DNA from: Chloroflexota bacterium
Lineage (GTDB): Bacteria; Chloroflexota; Dehalococcoidia; Lucifugimonadales; JACPCL1
Length of the DNA: 11,528 bases
Direction: 5' to 3'
NCBI GenBank assembly: GCA_016210395.1
Contig: JACQUI010000212.1
Coordinates: 1-11,528, forward strand
The notes beneath the pieces were generated by a model. That model saw nothing but the letters and a program-made list of their open reading frames with translations, ran no database searches and was not told the DNA's origin. Position 1 is the stretch's first letter. Each line of letters begins with the position of its first letter. Below are positions 11,184 through 11,528 of the stretch, piece by piece. The position numbers and the translations under genes are program-made.

Positions 11184-11528
11184 TTACCTCTTCTCCAGAC
11201 TCCCCTGTCCCCAGTCCACGTAGGCCGTTCCGCCCACGTGGGACAACTGCACCTCCTGGCGGTAGACGCCGCCTTTGAGCGAGCGTTCAGCGGTGTGCAC
11301 CTCAGTTTCCCACGCGACCTCTGCAGGGGCTGGGCCGCGGTCCAGCGCCTCCAGGATCGGGCGGCCATCCAGGGGGATACCAGGATTCAGACCAAGGAGA
11401 TGCAGGATCGTCGGCGTGAGGTCTATGTTGCCGGTGGGCACGTTGCTGACCGCGCCATTCTTGAAGCGCGGCCCCCGGGCGATGAGGATGTTGTGCATCT
11501 CGTGCTTGCTCATTGAGCCGTGTTGCCC
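11184..11528 (-). CDS. Alkaline-phosphatase/sulfatase-superfamily protein, C-terminal part
   Basis: The frame is open from the window edge to a stop at 11184, giving 114 C-terminal residues; the N-terminal part lies outside. It reads GQHGSMSKHEMHNILIARGP, then FKNGAVSNVPTGNIDLTPTILHLLGL. That combination is the last metal-binding histidine region and the conserved DLTPTILHLLG helix of AP-superfamily hydrolases (phosphodiesterase/sulfatase-like). An ATG at 11513 is internal, not a start, because the HGS metal motif lies before it. The tail has a Trp-containing beta-rich end (YVDWGQGSLEKR). Substrate and full domain order cannot be judged. It converges on the mer operon. Confidence 0.75.
   Translation of the reverse strand, partial: GQHGSMSKHEMHNILIARGPRFKNGAVSNVPTGNIDLTPTILHLLGLNPGIPLDGRPILEALDRGPAPAEVAWETEVHTAERSLKGGVYRQEVQLSHVGGTAYVDWGQGSLEKR

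Overview
The window looks like a chromosomal segment of an uncultured, high-GC bacterium (about 60 % GC by eye), most plausibly a Chloroflexota of the Dehalococcoidia/SAR202 type. That placement is inference from gene content: a BioD-like/DRTGG protein, an F420-type luciferase-like oxidoreductase, a class 1B speD next to an ACL5-like aminopropyltransferase, and a compact mer operon with merR first. No rRNA or phylogenetic marker is present to confirm it.

Layout. 1-430: a good sigma70-type promoter drives tRNA-Phe(GAA) and tRNA-Gly(GCC), followed by a hairpin terminator. 467-1489 (+): P-loop BioD-like/DRTGG protein. 1498-2219 (-): two tandem paralogous four-helix membrane proteins whose genes overlap by 4 bases. 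2288-3160 (-): a secreted Trp/Cys-rich protein split by two compensating single-base frameshifts. 3457-4329 (+): LLM flavin oxidoreductase with its own promoter and operator-like palindrome. 4577-5725 (+): SelA/DgaE-like PLP enzyme with an extended -10 promoter. 5947-7245 (+): speD-speE polyamine operon. 7273-7324: a 24-bp perfect hairpin between convergent genes. 7345-7788 (-): aroQ.

7908-11073 (+) is the most interesting part: a mercury-resistance operon. A MerR-type promoter (19-bp spacer filled by a perfect 9+9 dyad) drives merR, a 16-codon CPLC mini-ORF, merA without an NmerA domain, a 70-aa single-helix protein with a vicinal Cys pair in the membrane segment, a peroxiredoxin-like gene with an in-frame TGA where the active-site Cys belongs (UPYC, with a SECIS-like hairpin right after it), and a GDCCVxC zinc-ribbon-like protein. 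No merT, merP or merB is visible. I read the TGA gene as a selenoprotein. Standard annotation would either truncate it before the active site or start it at an internal ATG after the active site.

The mer proteins suggest a working scheme. MerR senses Hg(II). The Cys-pair membrane peptide may handle uptake or shuttling. MerA reduces Hg(II) to Hg(0) in the cytoplasm. The Sec peroxiredoxin and the Cys-rich GDCCVxC protein would deal with thiol/selenol redox stress or metal binding. Only the merR/merA roles are well supported; the rest is inferred from motif and neighbourhood. The window ends inside an alkaline-phosphatase-superfamily gene on the minus strand (11184 to beyond 11528).
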